A stretch of DNA of 64,000 nucleotides from Dyadobacter luticola (GTDB lineage Bacteria > Bacteroidota > Bacteroidia > Cytophagales > Spirosomataceae). The position numbers and the translations under genes are program-made. The stretch covers positions 354,289-418,288 of the forward strand of contig NZ_VCEJ01000002.1 in the NCBI RefSeq assembly GCF_005860805.1, written 5' to 3'. This document shows positions 38,284-47,746 of this stretch, in pieces; within the stretch, counting starts at the first letter, position 1; every line of letters starts with the position of its first letter. The notes under the pieces are model-generated. The model saw only the letters and a program-made list of their open reading frames with translations, ran no database searches and had not been told where the DNA came from.

Positions 38284-38766
38284 TTATTTAAAAGAGATTT
38301 CAATTAAAGCTTTTGAAATCTCTTCCAGCTTAATCGTGCGGAGTAACGCACTCTCGTCCACAGGTGTTTTCGATTTCTTCTTTGGCTTAGGCAGCTCAAT
38401 GCTGATTTCCGTATCCTTTGCCGCAGTCAAAGTTCCTGTGATTGCGTCTCCGCTTTTCAGGGTTATTTTAAGATTTCTGCCGATATTTTTCTGGTATTGA
38501 CGGGGCAGTACCAGCGGTTGGTCCAGGCCGGGAGAAGAAACCTCCAGTGTGTATGGATCCGTCATCAGTTCCAGTTCTTCGAGCTGTTTCGCCAGCCTGC
38601 GACTGATTGAAGTACATTGCTGAATCGTAATGCCTTCGTCGCTGTCAACAAGAATGATGATTTTATTGCTTGTTTTAGAAGCCTTGATCAAAATATCGAT
38701 CAGGAAGCAATTTCCGTCTTCAAGCAGGGGATTCAATAAAACTTCTAAGTGTTCTTTAAGGGTCAT
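38284..38766 (-). CDS. rimP: ribosome maturation factor RimP
   Basis: RimP helps assemble the 30S subunit. I chose the ATG giving MTLKEHLEVLLNPLLEDG, a typical start and 160 residues long; a further upstream ATG adds 16 residues that match nothing and cross a hairpin in the leader. The N-terminal domain has ISRRLAKQLEE and YTLEVSSPGLDQPL (the RimP signature). The C-terminal SH3-like domain has NIGRNLKITLKSG and GTLTAAKD. It is the first gene of the operon with nusA and infB. Confidence 0.94.
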   Translation of the reverse strand: MTLKEHLEVLLNPLLEDGNCFLIDILIKASKTSNKIIILVDSDEGITIQQCTSISRRLAKQLEELELMTDPYTLEVSSPGLDQPLVLPRQYQKNIGRNLKITLKSGDAITGTLTAAKDTEISIELPKPKKKSKTPVDESALLRTIKLEEISKALIEISFK

Positions 38767-38784
38767 GTACGGCTTGGCACAAAT

Positions 38785-38806
38785 AAAAAAGGGGATTAAC
38801 GCCCCC
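38785..38806 (-). promoter_or_regulatory. terminator-like hairpin in the rimP-nusA-infB leader (possible attenuator)
   Basis: On the minus strand the leader contains a G-rich arm (GGGG), an eight-base loop and a C-rich arm (CCCC), directly followed by six T residues. This is a compact intrinsic-terminator layout. It falls between the candidate promoter and the rimP ATG. No minus-strand gene lies upstream that would need a terminator here, so premature termination of the operon is possible. Confidence 0.5.
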
Positions 38807-38836
38807 TCAATCAATCGATCAAAATAGAATTTGATG

Positions 38837-38868
38837 CAAAGGTAAAACTATTTTATCACAACTACAAG
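38837..38868 (-). promoter_or_regulatory. candidate promoter of rimP-nusA-infB
   Basis: On the minus strand: CTTG, 20 bases, TACCTTTG. The -7 element fits TAnnTTTG exactly. The predicted leader is about 60-65 bases and contains the terminator-like hairpin. Confidence 0.55.
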
Positions 38869-38936
38869 CTGGCAAAAGTCTTCCAAATTGATATGTATCA
38901 CCTAATTTAGCCTCAAAAACAGAATTCAGCCAGTCC

Positions 38937-40022
38937 ATGAAGCGTTTACAGAATTTTTTATGGTTTTTATATGAATGTTTCGCTTTCTACACACTTATCG
39001 TCTATGCACTGATCTTCTGGATTCCCTTCGACGGCTGGCTCGCCGGGTTTATGATGATGTCCTTTCCTGTCGTGATGATTATCCACGTCATCTCCGTGCC
39101 GGTCTGGTATATTTTCGGAAAAAAGAAAGCCCTTTTGCCTATCGCAATGCTGCTGTTGGGCTGTTTGTTTTTACCAAGAACGTTTGCATTCGGCCACGAG
39201 CCTGAATCTAATGCTAGCGGGAACACATTTTCCATCATGAATTATAACACACATTTCTTCATGCGAAATTCCGAGCCGCAGCATCACCCAGAGGTAAAAG
39301 AGGCGATTGAGGTCATGAAGGCTTGGGTCGCAAATTCAGGGGCGGATGTGCTTTGTATGCCGGAATATTATGAAGATCATAAAAAGACATTCAACCTGCG
39401 CGAAGTACTTTCTAATGCAGGTTATAAATACAATTCGAAGTTCAAAATCGACGAGCACAAGCAGCAAAACCACTACGAGGGGGTAATCATGTATTCCAAA
39501 TATCCCATCATCAGTTCGAGGGATACGGTCTTTGAAGCGCAGAATGGAATGATCCAGATCGATATAAAGATCAGGCAGGATACAGTCAGGGTGATTGGGG
39601 TGCACCTTTATTCCATGATGCTAAACCTCAGCAAGCTCGCCAACCAGAAGAAAATGAAAGGTATCAAGCGGGAAAGTAAATTCACTTTCGAGCGAATGAA
39701 AAGTGGCTTCCTGCAGCGTTCAACAGAAGTAGCCATCCTTGAATCCTGGATCGAGGATTCGCCGTATCCGGTGATCGCGTGCGGTGATTTTAATGAAGTG
39801 CCCTACGGATATGTGTACGGAAGGTTGAAGAAAACCATGAACAATGCATTCGAAGAAAAGGGGAGGGGTTTTGGATTTACATTTAAAAACCTGCCGTACT
39901 TCATCCGCATCGATCACCAGTTTTACACGCCTAAAAGCCTGGCACCACTTGATTTTGAAACATTCAAGGTCAATTATTCAGACCATTACCCGGTAATGGG
40001 AAAGTATTTAATCAAAAAGTAA
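38937..40022 (+). CDS. endonuclease/exonuclease/phosphatase family membrane protein
   Basis: A 361-residue protein with two to three N-terminal membrane helices (about residues 8-85) followed by an EEP-superfamily domain. Active-site segments are NYNTHFF (Asn), MPEYYED (metal-binding Glu), VIACGDFNEVPYGY (Asp/Asn) and VNYSDHYPVMG (Asp-His at the end). EEP enzymes cleave phosphodiester bonds in nucleic acids, phospholipids or inositol phosphates. The catalytic domain would lie outside the inner membrane, which favours a lipid or extracellular substrate. It converges with the DUF4907 gene at a 3-base spacing. Confidence 0.87.
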   Translation: MKRLQNFLWFLYECFAFYTLIVYALIFWIPFDGWLAGFMMMSFPVVMIIHVISVPVWYIFGKKKALLPIAMLLLGCLFLPRTFAFGHEPESNASGNTFSIMNYNTHFFMRNSEPQHHPEVKEAIEVMKAWVANSGADVLCMPEYYEDHKKTFNLREVLSNAGYKYNSKFKIDEHKQQNHYEGVIMYSKYPIISSRDTVFEAQNGMIQIDIKIRQDTVRVIGVHLYSMMLNLSKLANQKKMKGIKRESKFTFERMKSGFLQRSTEVAILESWIEDSPYPVIACGDFNEVPYGYVYGRLKKTMNNAFEEKGRGFGFTFKNLPYFIRIDHQFYTPKSLAPLDFETFKVNYSDHYPVMGKYLIKK

Positions 40023-40025
40023 TTA

Positions 40026-40370
40026 CTAGAATTTTACCCCCAGGCTATCCAGCTCATTGGGCGTGATAGTAGGAGGGAAGATGTTCCGGTCCAGCTTCTG
40101 CCTGACCAAGTCACCGGTTTTCCGTGCAAGTTCCTCGCTTGCAAAACCGCTCGTACCTTCAATTCCAGGCATATATAACTGCTCAATTCTTATCGTGTCA
40201 CCCTCATAGATGCGGTAGGCCCAGCCTGCGGCACCTTTAAACGTCTCAACCCTAAAATGCGAAAGACCTTCGCCGTTTGAGTTATTTCTCCCTTTTGGAA
40301 AGAAATAAACTGCAACTGCGAAGGCCAGTACACAAATAATCAGGAGACTGATCTTGTTTTTTTTAATCAC
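40026..40370 (-). CDS. DUF4907 domain-containing protein
   Basis: A 114-residue protein with an N-terminal membrane anchor (residues 8-24, SLLIICVLAFAVAVYFF) and a small periplasmic domain. The segments GWAYRIYEGDTIRIEQ and MPGIEGTSGFASEELARK are typical of DUF4907. The function is unknown. It starts three bases after the kelch gene, so they form one operon; a DUF4270 gene is divergent next to it. This trio recurs in Bacteroidota to my knowledge. Confidence 0.8.
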   Translation of the reverse strand: MIKKNKISLLIICVLAFAVAVYFFPKGRNNSNGEGLSHFRVETFKGAAGWAYRIYEGDTIRIEQLYMPGIEGTSGFASEELARKTGDLVRQKLDRNIFPPTITPNELDSLGVKF

Positions 40371-40373
40371 TTA

Positions 40374-41414
40374 CTATTGATCGTCGTCAGTGTTAATAGC
40401 TGTACCTGGATCGAATGCCCAGAAATCATCTGTGCCACTAGACCCACTTGAACTACCGGTACCGAAGTAAGCTACGTTACCGATTGAGAAGCCAGCAGCA
40501 AATCCTCTTTGATTACCTACAAAAGGCGCTTTTTCCAACCATGAATTAGCGGCGGGATCGTATTCCCAAACGTCAGACCTGTTTTCGCCGCCAATGATAT
40601 AAGCTTTGTCTCCAAGTACAAGCGCTAAACCAAATGCTCTGGCAGGGAAGTCCGTTTCAGATGTTTCGTTATCCGCATAAACAACGCGCGTCCAGGAACC
40701 AGTACCACCATTTCCCGCAGGATCAAAGCTGTACAAATCTTTGGTAGGCACGGTTGAATTGCTTTTTCCAAAGCCAACATAGGTTTTTCCACTAACTGTA
40801 AATGATAGCGCGCCATAACGTTTACCACCTATGAATGTAGCAATCTCATTCCACTTGTCCGTAGTAGCATTGTATTCGTAGAAGTCCTGAAAAAAGTTGC
40901 TGCCATTGTACCCCAAACCAACATAAGCCCTGTTATTCGAAACAAATGCAGTTGCATATTGGCGCGTTCCAGGGAAATCAGCAACTGCCTTCCACTTGTT
41001 ACCTGCCGGATCGTATTGGTAAAAATCCTTCTTATATCCGTTGTCAACAGTAACAACCTGATCATAACCAGTTCCAACATAAGCTTTTCCGTTAAGAACA
41101 AAGGCAACCGCACCATTTCTACCTGAACCTGCGAAAGGAGCAGTTTGCGTCCAGATTTTGGTTTGTGCGTTATAAGCCCACATGTCTTTAACCCGTGCTA
41201 CAGTTTCATTTGTAAAACCTGTCCCGACATACCCAACATCGCCAATTACAAAACTCACGGCGCCTGTACGGCCAGATCCACCAAAGCTAGGAAGCCCCTG
41301 ACGGTACCAGTTACCGATTTTATCAGGATCAGCATCTTTTTTACAGCTCAATTGAACGAAAGCAGTAGACGCTACTAGGAGGGCTATGGAAGCTTTTCTT
41401 AAAGTATTAAACAT
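40374..41414 (-). CDS. kelch-repeat lipoprotein
   Basis: I chose the ATG that gives a lipoprotein signal (FNTLRKASIALLVASTAF, then VQLSCKK), about 346 residues; upstream in-frame codons reach into the promoter. The mature protein has six kelch-type blades of about 50 residues, each with a G-rich strand and a Y/F-x-Y/F-D/N-P/A pattern (for example AYVGTGYDQ, FYQYDPAGNKWKAVADFPG, DFYEYNATTDKWNE, DVWEYDPAANSWLEKAPF). This forms a beta-propeller on the outer surface, probably for protein or glycan binding. It is followed by the DUF4907 gene. Confidence 0.85.
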   Translation of the reverse strand: MFNTLRKASIALLVASTAFVQLSCKKDADPDKIGNWYRQGLPSFGGSGRTGAVSFVIGDVGYVGTGFTNETVARVKDMWAYNAQTKIWTQTAPFAGSGRNGAVAFVLNGKAYVGTGYDQVVTVDNGYKKDFYQYDPAGNKWKAVADFPGTRQYATAFVSNNRAYVGLGYNGSNFFQDFYEYNATTDKWNEIATFIGGKRYGALSFTVSGKTYVGFGKSNSTVPTKDLYSFDPAGNGGTGSWTRVVYADNETSETDFPARAFGLALVLGDKAYIIGGENRSDVWEYDPAANSWLEKAPFVGNQRGFAAGFSIGNVAYFGTGSSSGSSGTDDFWAFDPGTAINTDDDQ

Positions 41415-41491
41415 GAAAATTATAGTTTGACTAATTGTTACAGATGAATCGTGATAAAAATATGATAAGCTACGTTTATCCAAATTTTGTG

Positions 41492-41522
41492 CAAACATAA
41501 CATCTTGAACCTGCTAAGTAAA
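41492..41522 (-). promoter_or_regulatory. candidate promoter of the kelch-DUF4907 operon
   Basis: On the minus strand: TTTA, 19 bases, TATGTTTG. The -7 element is a perfect TAnnTTTG and the -33 matches three of four bases. The leader to the chosen kelch ATG is about 70 bases. The longer kelch start would begin at the -7 site, which argues against it. Confidence 0.5.
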
Positions 41523-41804
41523 AATTATAAAGTTTTTTTTGTCCAAAACTTTAACCGACGGGTTACTTGTAACGCCAAATTCCATCCAATGTTGCCTGTT
41601 TGTTACGTATGTCAGTAGCTGCCGGGTATACATTAAGCACTTTTAAAATAGCAACCGGAGATTTACGTTTTTATCTAGTTTGCCACTTTTTCTGAACTGG
41701 CAGCGTATCGTTTTGAAAGCCTTTTAAAAACCTTTACGTAGGCATTTTGAGATTTGTTGCAAATCCTGTTTCAGTTTCTATTTTGCCTAATTGTTTAAGT
41801 CCAT

Positions 41805-41835
41805 GTTGTATTTCAAACGGCATGTGATAATTTTG
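41805..41835 (+). promoter_or_regulatory. candidate promoter of the DUF4270 gene
   Basis: GTTG, exactly 19 bases, TAATTTTG. This is one of the best matches in the window to the Bacteroidota primary promoter, with a leader of about 18-20 bases to the ATG. Confidence 0.65.
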
Positions 41836-41859
41836 CACCTTTTACTGTTCTAGCATTCA

Positions 41860-43272
41860 ATGAAATTCTGCTTGTTTTCCTCTAAGAAATCTTCCATAGT
41901 CTATAAATTTCTCTGCATCATCGGGTTCTCATTCTCATTGGTTGGATGCCAATGGGGCGACCAAGTTGAATCACTTGTGCAACCTGACCCAGATGATTTT
42001 GGCGTGCTATTTTCGGATACAGCCACTGTGCAGCTTTCCACAATCCTGACAGACTCGGTTATGACAGGGGCACCTCGTCGACTGCTGGTTGGTCGATACA
42101 TTGATCCCTACTTTGGCAAGGTGCAGACGGCAACCTTTATACAGCCAACTATCCAATCGGGTCTAACAATCCCGCAGAATGCAGAATATGATTCGCTCGT
42201 GTTGTTTATGTCTTATGACAAATATTCTTACGGGGACACAACCAAAGCGATCAATTTGTCGGTGCACCGGCTTTTGGTGGACATTCTTACAAAGGATGCT
42301 TATTATAATACGAATACGACGGCCTTTGATCCGGTAGCTATTGGTAAAAAGAAATTGACCCCAATGCCAAAGCGGGACAAGACATTCACTATCAAGCTTT
42401 CTGACGATTTGGGGAAAAGCATTTTCGAAAAAGGAAAAACAAATTTGCTGCCCTCAAATCAGGATTGGATCAACATGGTAGCAGGACTTACTATCAGAGG
42501 TGCTGAGACTGACAATGGAGCTGTGGTAGGTTTTAAGTTGGATAGTGCAAGAATTCAGATGCATTACCACGTTCCCGGTGCGGACGCGGTCAGAAGGGAT
42601 TCGACAGTTTTTCAAGCCACCGCGTCCTATAACCAGATACTGGCAGACAGAAGTGGCACTGAGATTGCTAACTTAATTCCAAATCAAAGACGTTCGCTAC
42701 CGACTGCTCAGACCGGTAATAAAGCATTCGTTCAGGCCGGTCCAGGGATTATGACAAAGATTCAGCTGCCGACAATAAGACAATTACGCAATATACAATA
42801 TACGGCTGCGAACAAAGCATTTCTTCGGATTACACCAACAAGGCTCTCTGTTACTAGCCAGTTTATGGCTCCTCCACAATTGAGGCTTTTTCGGGTCAAT
42901 GCTAACAATGAGTTTTACGTTGGAGGAGACGGTTTTCCTTTGTCCGTTACAAGATTATCTGATGGTAAGCCTGTCGTGAGCAGCCTGATCAACGATATCG
43001 TTAACAATAAGCAATATTATCTGCTGGACATCACTTCCTATGTTGCGGAGCTACTAACGAGCGAAACGGACGATTCCGGTGCATTGGTGCTTAGGACTTC
43101 TCCATTCAACGATGTAGCAAATGAGAATGAAAATCCACGCGCTTCAACAGTCTATCCTGCTGCTAACACGGAATTTACCAGGAGCTTGAATCGCTTGGTT
43201 TTCGGTGACCAGAAAAGCAACGATCCAGGCATTAAGCTAGAACTTTACTATACGAATGTGAAGGTTGAATAA
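41860..43272 (+). CDS. DUF4270 family lipoprotein
   Basis: A 470-residue protein with a lipoprotein signal (IIGFSFSLVGC). The mature part has DUF4270 features: DFGVLFSDTATVQLSTILTD, GRYIDPYFGKVQTATFIQP, and a C-terminal region with QYYLLDITSYVAELL and FTRSLNRLVFGDQ. These are Bacteroidota-specific surface lipoproteins of unknown function, beta-rich and without an obvious catalytic motif. It is divergent from the kelch/DUF4907 operon and ends at a terminator. Confidence 0.87.
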   Translation: MKFCLFSSKKSSIVYKFLCIIGFSFSLVGCQWGDQVESLVQPDPDDFGVLFSDTATVQLSTILTDSVMTGAPRRLLVGRYIDPYFGKVQTATFIQPTIQSGLTIPQNAEYDSLVLFMSYDKYSYGDTTKAINLSVHRLLVDILTKDAYYNTNTTAFDPVAIGKKKLTPMPKRDKTFTIKLSDDLGKSIFEKGKTNLLPSNQDWINMVAGLTIRGAETDNGAVVGFKLDSARIQMHYHVPGADAVRRDSTVFQATASYNQILADRSGTEIANLIPNQRRSLPTAQTGNKAFVQAGPGIMTKIQLPTIRQLRNIQYTAANKAFLRITPTRLSVTSQFMAPPQLRLFRVNANNEFYVGGDGFPLSVTRLSDGKPVVSSLINDIVNNKQYYLLDITSYVAELLTSETDDSGALVLRTSPFNDVANENENPRASTVYPAANTEFTRSLNRLVFGDQKSNDPGIKLELYYTNVKVE

Positions 43273-43293
43273 ATCTTCTGATAACATCTATAC

Positions 43294-43330
43294 AAAAAAA
43301 ATAGGGACCATTACGGTCCCTATTTTTTTT
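43294..43330. terminator. bidirectional terminator between the DUF4270 and RND permease genes
   Basis: Core stem GGGACC/GGTCCC with a 5-base loop, extended by A/T pairs and flanked by long A and T runs. It serves both convergent genes. Confidence 0.9.
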
Positions 43331-43362
43331 GTGCTATTTCAGGATATCTGATATCGATACTC

Positions 43363-46300
43363 CTACGCTACCACTACTGGCTTATCCGTCTCATCATCGG
43401 CCTTGCCATGCGTTCCTTTCTTGCCCATTGCGAGTTTCTCAATCGCTACGAACAGTACCGGTACCACAAAGATTGCCAGGGATGTGGCTGCTAGCATACC
43501 GCCAAATACTGTCCAGCCGATTGTTTTCCGCGATTCTGCTGCTGCGCCGCTTGCGAATGCCAGCGGAAGTACGCCGAGGATAAATGCAAGAGATGTCATA
43601 ATGATCGGCCGCAGACGCAGCTGCACCGCTTCCAATGTTGCTTTCACCAACTCCATACCGCTATCCACCCGTTCTTTGGCAAATTCGACGATCAGGATCG
43701 CATTCTTCGCGGCGAGACCAATCAATGTGATCAAACCGATTTGGGCGTAAATGTTATTGGAAAGATTTGGCAGTAATGTCAATGTCAAAATCGATCCGAA
43801 TGCGCCGATAGGTACGGCAAAAAGTACCGAGAATGGTATCGACCAGCTTTCATAAAGTGCCGCCAGGAAGAGGAATACGAATATGATCGAGATCGCAAAA
43901 ATCGTGGTCGTACTGTCGCCTGCCTTGATTTCCTCGCTACTCATACCCGAGAATTCGTAGCTGTAACCTGCTGGCAGCTTGGCAGCTTCTTCACGCAATG
44001 CCGTGATGGCCTGGCCGCTACTGAATCCTGGTTTTGGCGTACCGTTAATTTCCACAGACCGGTAAATGTTGTAATGCGAAATCAATGCGGGATTTTCCAC
44101 CACTTTGGAAGTAACCAATGCACTCAGCGGCACCATATTACCTGCCCGGTTGCGGACGTAAAATTTCTGGATTTTGTCAAGCGACGAGCGAAAACTGCTG
44201 TCTGCCTGCACCATTACCCGGAAATTCCTTCCGTACAAGTTGAAATCATTCACATAACTACTACCCAGCAATGTGGAAAGCGAGCTGAATACGTCGTTCA
44301 CCTGCACCCCCAGTTTTTTGGTTTTATCCCTATCCACATCAATCTGATAACTTGGCGTCCGGGCATTGAAAAATGTATAAGCCATCGCAATTTCGGGCCG
44401 CTTGTTCACCGCTCCGAGGAAGTTGCGCATCACGCCTTCAAATTGCTGAATGTTATCGGTACTCGTAGATTGTTGTAATTCAAAAGTAAAACCGGATGTC
44501 GCTCCCAAACCAGGTATCGCGGGAGGTGCAATCGCCAGTACGCGCGCTTCTTTGATATTCGCCGTGCGTTTCTGAATTTCCTTGATGACTGCCTGTACGT
44601 GGTGCTCAGCCCCTTTTCTGTCAGCCCAGGGTTTCAGGTTGACAAACATAGTACCCACGTTTGATTTGTTTGAAAAGCTAAGAATGTTCAAACCAGCCAA
44701 ACCACCCACCACGCGTACTTCCGGGATGGAAGAAACACGCTGCATAATGTCCTTGATCATTGCCACATTACGAACCGTAGAAGTTGCTTCCTGCATTTCG
44801 TAAGTCACATACAAACGACCCTCATCCTCCACCGGAATAAAGCCCGAAGGTTTGTTTTTGAATAGAAAGAACAGACCTACGAACAGACAAACCATCATCA
44901 CCAAAACAAGTGGCGTGGCTTTGATCCATTTGGCGACGCCCCGGGTATACCCATGCGAAACCCGCTCAAACCACCTGTTGAACTTGTCAAAGAATTTTTC
45001 AAGCCAGTTTTTCTGATCATTTTCTCCTTTCGAAGGTCTCAACATGATCGAGCACAATGCTGGTGTCAGTGAAAGTGCGACAAATGCCGAAAGAAGCACA
45101 GACACCGCAATCGTGATCGCAAACTGCTGGTAGAGCCGGCCGACAATCCCGGGAACAAAACTTACCGGGACGAAAACCGCTGCCAAAATCAATGCGATAG
45201 CGATAACCGGACCGGAAATGTCTTTCATCGCCTGAACAGTCGCATCCTTCGGTGACATTTTTTTATCATCAATATAATGCTGCACCGCTTCCACCACCAC
45301 AATCGCATCATCCACCACAATACCAATCGCGAGTACGAATGCAAAAAGTGTTAATGTGTTGATCGTGAAGCCAAAAGGAATAAAGAAGATAAATGTTCCG
45401 ATCAGCGAAACCGGGATCGCAAGGATAGGGATTAAGGTTGCCCGCCAGTTTTGCAAAAACAAAAACACCACAATTACCACCAGGATCATCGCCTCGGCAA
45501 ATGTGTGCAGTACCTCTTCAATCGAAACCTGGACCACCGTCGCAGTTTCCGTCGGGATTACGTAATCGATATCCTTTGGAAATGTCTTCTTCATCGACTC
45601 CAAAGCCTTCATCACACCCTCATAAGTAGCGAGTGCATTCGCGCCGGGAGCCTGGTAGATCAATACAAACGCAGCAGGTTTACCACTCACAAATGCATTG
45701 ATACCGTAATCAAATTTTCCCAATTCCACCCGCGCCACGTCACGCAGGTACACCACACTTCCCTCTTCCGGGGACGAGCGGACAATGATATCTTCAAACT
45801 GTTCTTTTGTATTTAAACGGCTGTTTGTCAAGACGCTATATTCGAAACTTTGCTGATTTGGCTGAGGTGTACCACCCACGGTTCCCGCCGCTACCTGTAA
45901 GTTTTGCTCCGAAAGTGCCGCCGAAATGTCGGAAGGCGTCATTTTAAGGTTTGCCAGTTTTTCAGGGTCCAGCCACACACGCATACCAAAGTCATCGGCC
46001 CTTGAAATAATATCACCAACCCCTTTTACACGCTGCAAGGCGTCTTTCAGGTAAATGTTGGCATAGTTACCGATGAACTGCGAATCATGCGTACCATTTG
46101 GCGAGTACAGCGCAAGGGCGATCATGATACTTGGCTGGCGTTTTCTTACTGTCAGACCCAATCTTTTTACCGCATCCGGCAATGTTGGCTCAGCCACACT
46201 CACGCGGTTCTGAACATCCAGCGCCGCAATGTTTACGTCGGTACCTACATCAAAAGTCACGTTAATGCTGCTCTGCCCGCTGCTCGTCGAGTTGCTGGAC

Positions 46301-46536
46301 ATGTAAGTCATCCCCGGCGTACCGTTGATCTGCGTTTCAATCGGCGTAGTGGTCGTTTGCTCCACCGTCTGGGCGTCGGCACCTGTAAAGTTACCGGTGA
46401 TGGACACGGTAGGAGGGGTTACGTCCGGATACTGCGCCACGGGTAAGGTGGTGAGAGCGATCAAGCCCACCAAGACCAGCACGACAGACGCTACAATCGC
46501 GGTTACCGGTCTTTTTATAAAAATATCTGCAATCAT
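43363..46536 (-). CDS. RND multidrug efflux permease (HAE1/AcrB family)
   Basis: The inner-membrane proton-driven pump of a tripartite exporter, 1057 residues. It has the standard two-fold repeat with 12 helices and two large periplasmic loops. Typical segments are MIADIFIKRPVTAIVASV at the N-terminus, LFAFVLAIGIVVDDAIVVVE (helix 4 with the proton-relay Asp pair), and IGLITLIGLAAKNAILIVEF in the second half. The C-terminus ends with a charged cytosolic tail. It is the last of three genes: tolC-like, adaptor, permease. Substrates cannot be read from the sequence. Confidence 0.95.
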   Translation of the reverse strand: MIADIFIKRPVTAIVASVVLVLVGLIALTTLPVAQYPDVTPPTVSITGNFTGADAQTVEQTTTTPIETQINGTPGMTYMSSNSTSSGQSSINVTFDVGTDVNIAALDVQNRVSVAEPTLPDAVKRLGLTVRKRQPSIMIALALYSPNGTHDSQFIGNYANIYLKDALQRVKGVGDIISRADDFGMRVWLDPEKLANLKMTPSDISAALSEQNLQVAAGTVGGTPQPNQQSFEYSVLTNSRLNTKEQFEDIIVRSSPEEGSVVYLRDVARVELGKFDYGINAFVSGKPAAFVLIYQAPGANALATYEGVMKALESMKKTFPKDIDYVIPTETATVVQVSIEEVLHTFAEAMILVVIVVFLFLQNWRATLIPILAIPVSLIGTFIFFIPFGFTINTLTLFAFVLAIGIVVDDAIVVVEAVQHYIDDKKMSPKDATVQAMKDISGPVIAIALILAAVFVPVSFVPGIVGRLYQQFAITIAVSVLLSAFVALSLTPALCSIMLRPSKGENDQKNWLEKFFDKFNRWFERVSHGYTRGVAKWIKATPLVLVMMVCLFVGLFFLFKNKPSGFIPVEDEGRLYVTYEMQEATSTVRNVAMIKDIMQRVSSIPEVRVVGGLAGLNILSFSNKSNVGTMFVNLKPWADRKGAEHHVQAVIKEIQKRTANIKEARVLAIAPPAIPGLGATSGFTFELQQSTSTDNIQQFEGVMRNFLGAVNKRPEIAMAYTFFNARTPSYQIDVDRDKTKKLGVQVNDVFSSLSTLLGSSYVNDFNLYGRNFRVMVQADSSFRSSLDKIQKFYVRNRAGNMVPLSALVTSKVVENPALISHYNIYRSVEINGTPKPGFSSGQAITALREEAAKLPAGYSYEFSGMSSEEIKAGDSTTTIFAISIIFVFLFLAALYESWSIPFSVLFAVPIGAFGSILTLTLLPNLSNNIYAQIGLITLIGLAAKNAILIVEFAKERVDSGMELVKATLEAVQLRLRPIIMTSLAFILGVLPLAFASGAAAESRKTIGWTVFGGMLAATSLAIFVVPVLFVAIEKLAMGKKGTHGKADDETDKPVVVA

Positions 46537-46576
46537 TTTTTACCAGTTGTAGTGAAAATAGTAAAGGAGGAACTGA

Positions 46577-47704
46577 TTATTTGCCCGGGCTCGCATTGCC
46601 TTCGCCTGCTTTGATAACTGCGCCCTCTCTCAGGTTCTGCACGCCTTCCACGGCGATTTTTTCTCCTTCTTTAAGCCCTTCTTTCACGATAATGTTGTTG
46701 CCCAGCGGCGTCCCCAGCTGCACTTTGCGCTGACTTACCTTGCTGCTGTCGCCCTCTACATATACGAAAAACTCGCCCAGCTGCTCGGTCACCGCTTTGT
46801 ATGGGATCACGATAGATTTGGCGGAAGCATTGTTGAGCACACGCACCGTGCAGCTCATGCCCGCGCGAAGCTGGTTGGCTTTGTTTGGAAAAACGAGACG
46901 GGCTTTAATGCTACCAGTCTGAGGATCAACGGCCCTGTCTAGGAAAGCAATTTTTCCCGAAGAAGGATAAATGTCGGTACCGAATTTTAATGTAAATGTT
47001 GAATCAGAATCTTTCTGACCTTTCATCATATTGGTAAACCGGTAAATTTCTTTCTGGTCAACATTAAAATCTACCGCAAGCTGGCCATCGGTAGAAACCG
47101 TATTCAAAACCGTCTGCCCGGCAGAAACAGCCGCGCCTACCTTTACCAGAGAAATGCCGATCACACCATCAAAAGGCGCTGTGACCTTGGTATAATTTAC
47201 GCTGGTCTGCACCGCCTTAATGTTGGCTTTCGCAGCTTCGGATTGTCTTTTGGCTACTTCCAGTGCAGCGTCCGCATTGTCGACCAGCTGCTTGGCAACC
47301 GCGTCATTTTTTTCGAGTTCGTGGTAGCGGTCCGCATCTTTTTGTGCCCTCGCCAGGTTCGCTTCCTGCACATTGGCATTGGCTACGGCCTGCTCGTAAT
47401 TAGCATTATAAAGCTGAGCGTCAATAGAATAAAGAAGCTGTCCTTTTTTGACGCGCGCACCATCTTTGAAATGAATACCTGTAACAAAACCGGTAACCTG
47501 CGGACGAAGCTCGATCTCATTTAGCGGGACCACGGTACCTGGGTACTCATCATAAAAAGGCGCCTCCGTGCTGGTCACAGAAACCAATGTTACCGGAATC
47601 GCCGGAGGAGTTGTAGGCTGTTGCTGCTGATCTTTTTTTCCGCAGGATAACACGGTGGTAAGCAACAGCGCAGCGGAGTAATATTTGATCTTATTTAAAA
47701 ACAT
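46577..47704 (-). CDS. RND efflux periplasmic adaptor (MexA/AcrA family)
   Basis: A 375-residue membrane-fusion protein with a lipoprotein signal ending at C21 (LLTTVLSCGKK). The order is a beta-barrel segment, a lipoyl half-motif (IELRPQVTGFVTGIHFKDG, RVKKGQLLYSID), a helical hairpin (about 85-150), the second lipoyl half (TKVTAPFDGVIGISLVKVG), and then a beta-barrel and membrane-proximal domain. It links the pump to the TolC-like channel. It lies 40 bases before the permease in transcription order. Confidence 0.94.
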   Translation of the reverse strand: MFLNKIKYYSAALLLTTVLSCGKKDQQQQPTTPPAIPVTLVSVTSTEAPFYDEYPGTVVPLNEIELRPQVTGFVTGIHFKDGARVKKGQLLYSIDAQLYNANYEQAVANANVQEANLARAQKDADRYHELEKNDAVAKQLVDNADAALEVAKRQSEAAKANIKAVQTSVNYTKVTAPFDGVIGISLVKVGAAVSAGQTVLNTVSTDGQLAVDFNVDQKEIYRFTNMMKGQKDSDSTFTLKFGTDIYPSSGKIAFLDRAVDPQTGSIKARLVFPNKANQLRAGMSCTVRVLNNASAKSIVIPYKAVTEQLGEFFVYVEGDSSKVSQRKVQLGTPLGNNIIVKEGLKEGEKIAVEGVQNLREGAVIKAGEGNASPGK

Positions 47705-47746
47705 ATCGGCAAAGTATTTTCGATTTGGTTCGACTGGTGATGGGGT

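Larger units (their letters stand above)
41415..41859. other. intergenic region between the kelch and DUF4270 genes
   Basis: A 445-base AT-rich divergent control region. It contains promoter-like sites for both flanking genes (listed separately), with about 280 bases between them. I saw no convincing coding frame, RNA gene or long inverted repeat in the middle part. The length is unusual for this gene-dense window. Confidence 0.5.
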
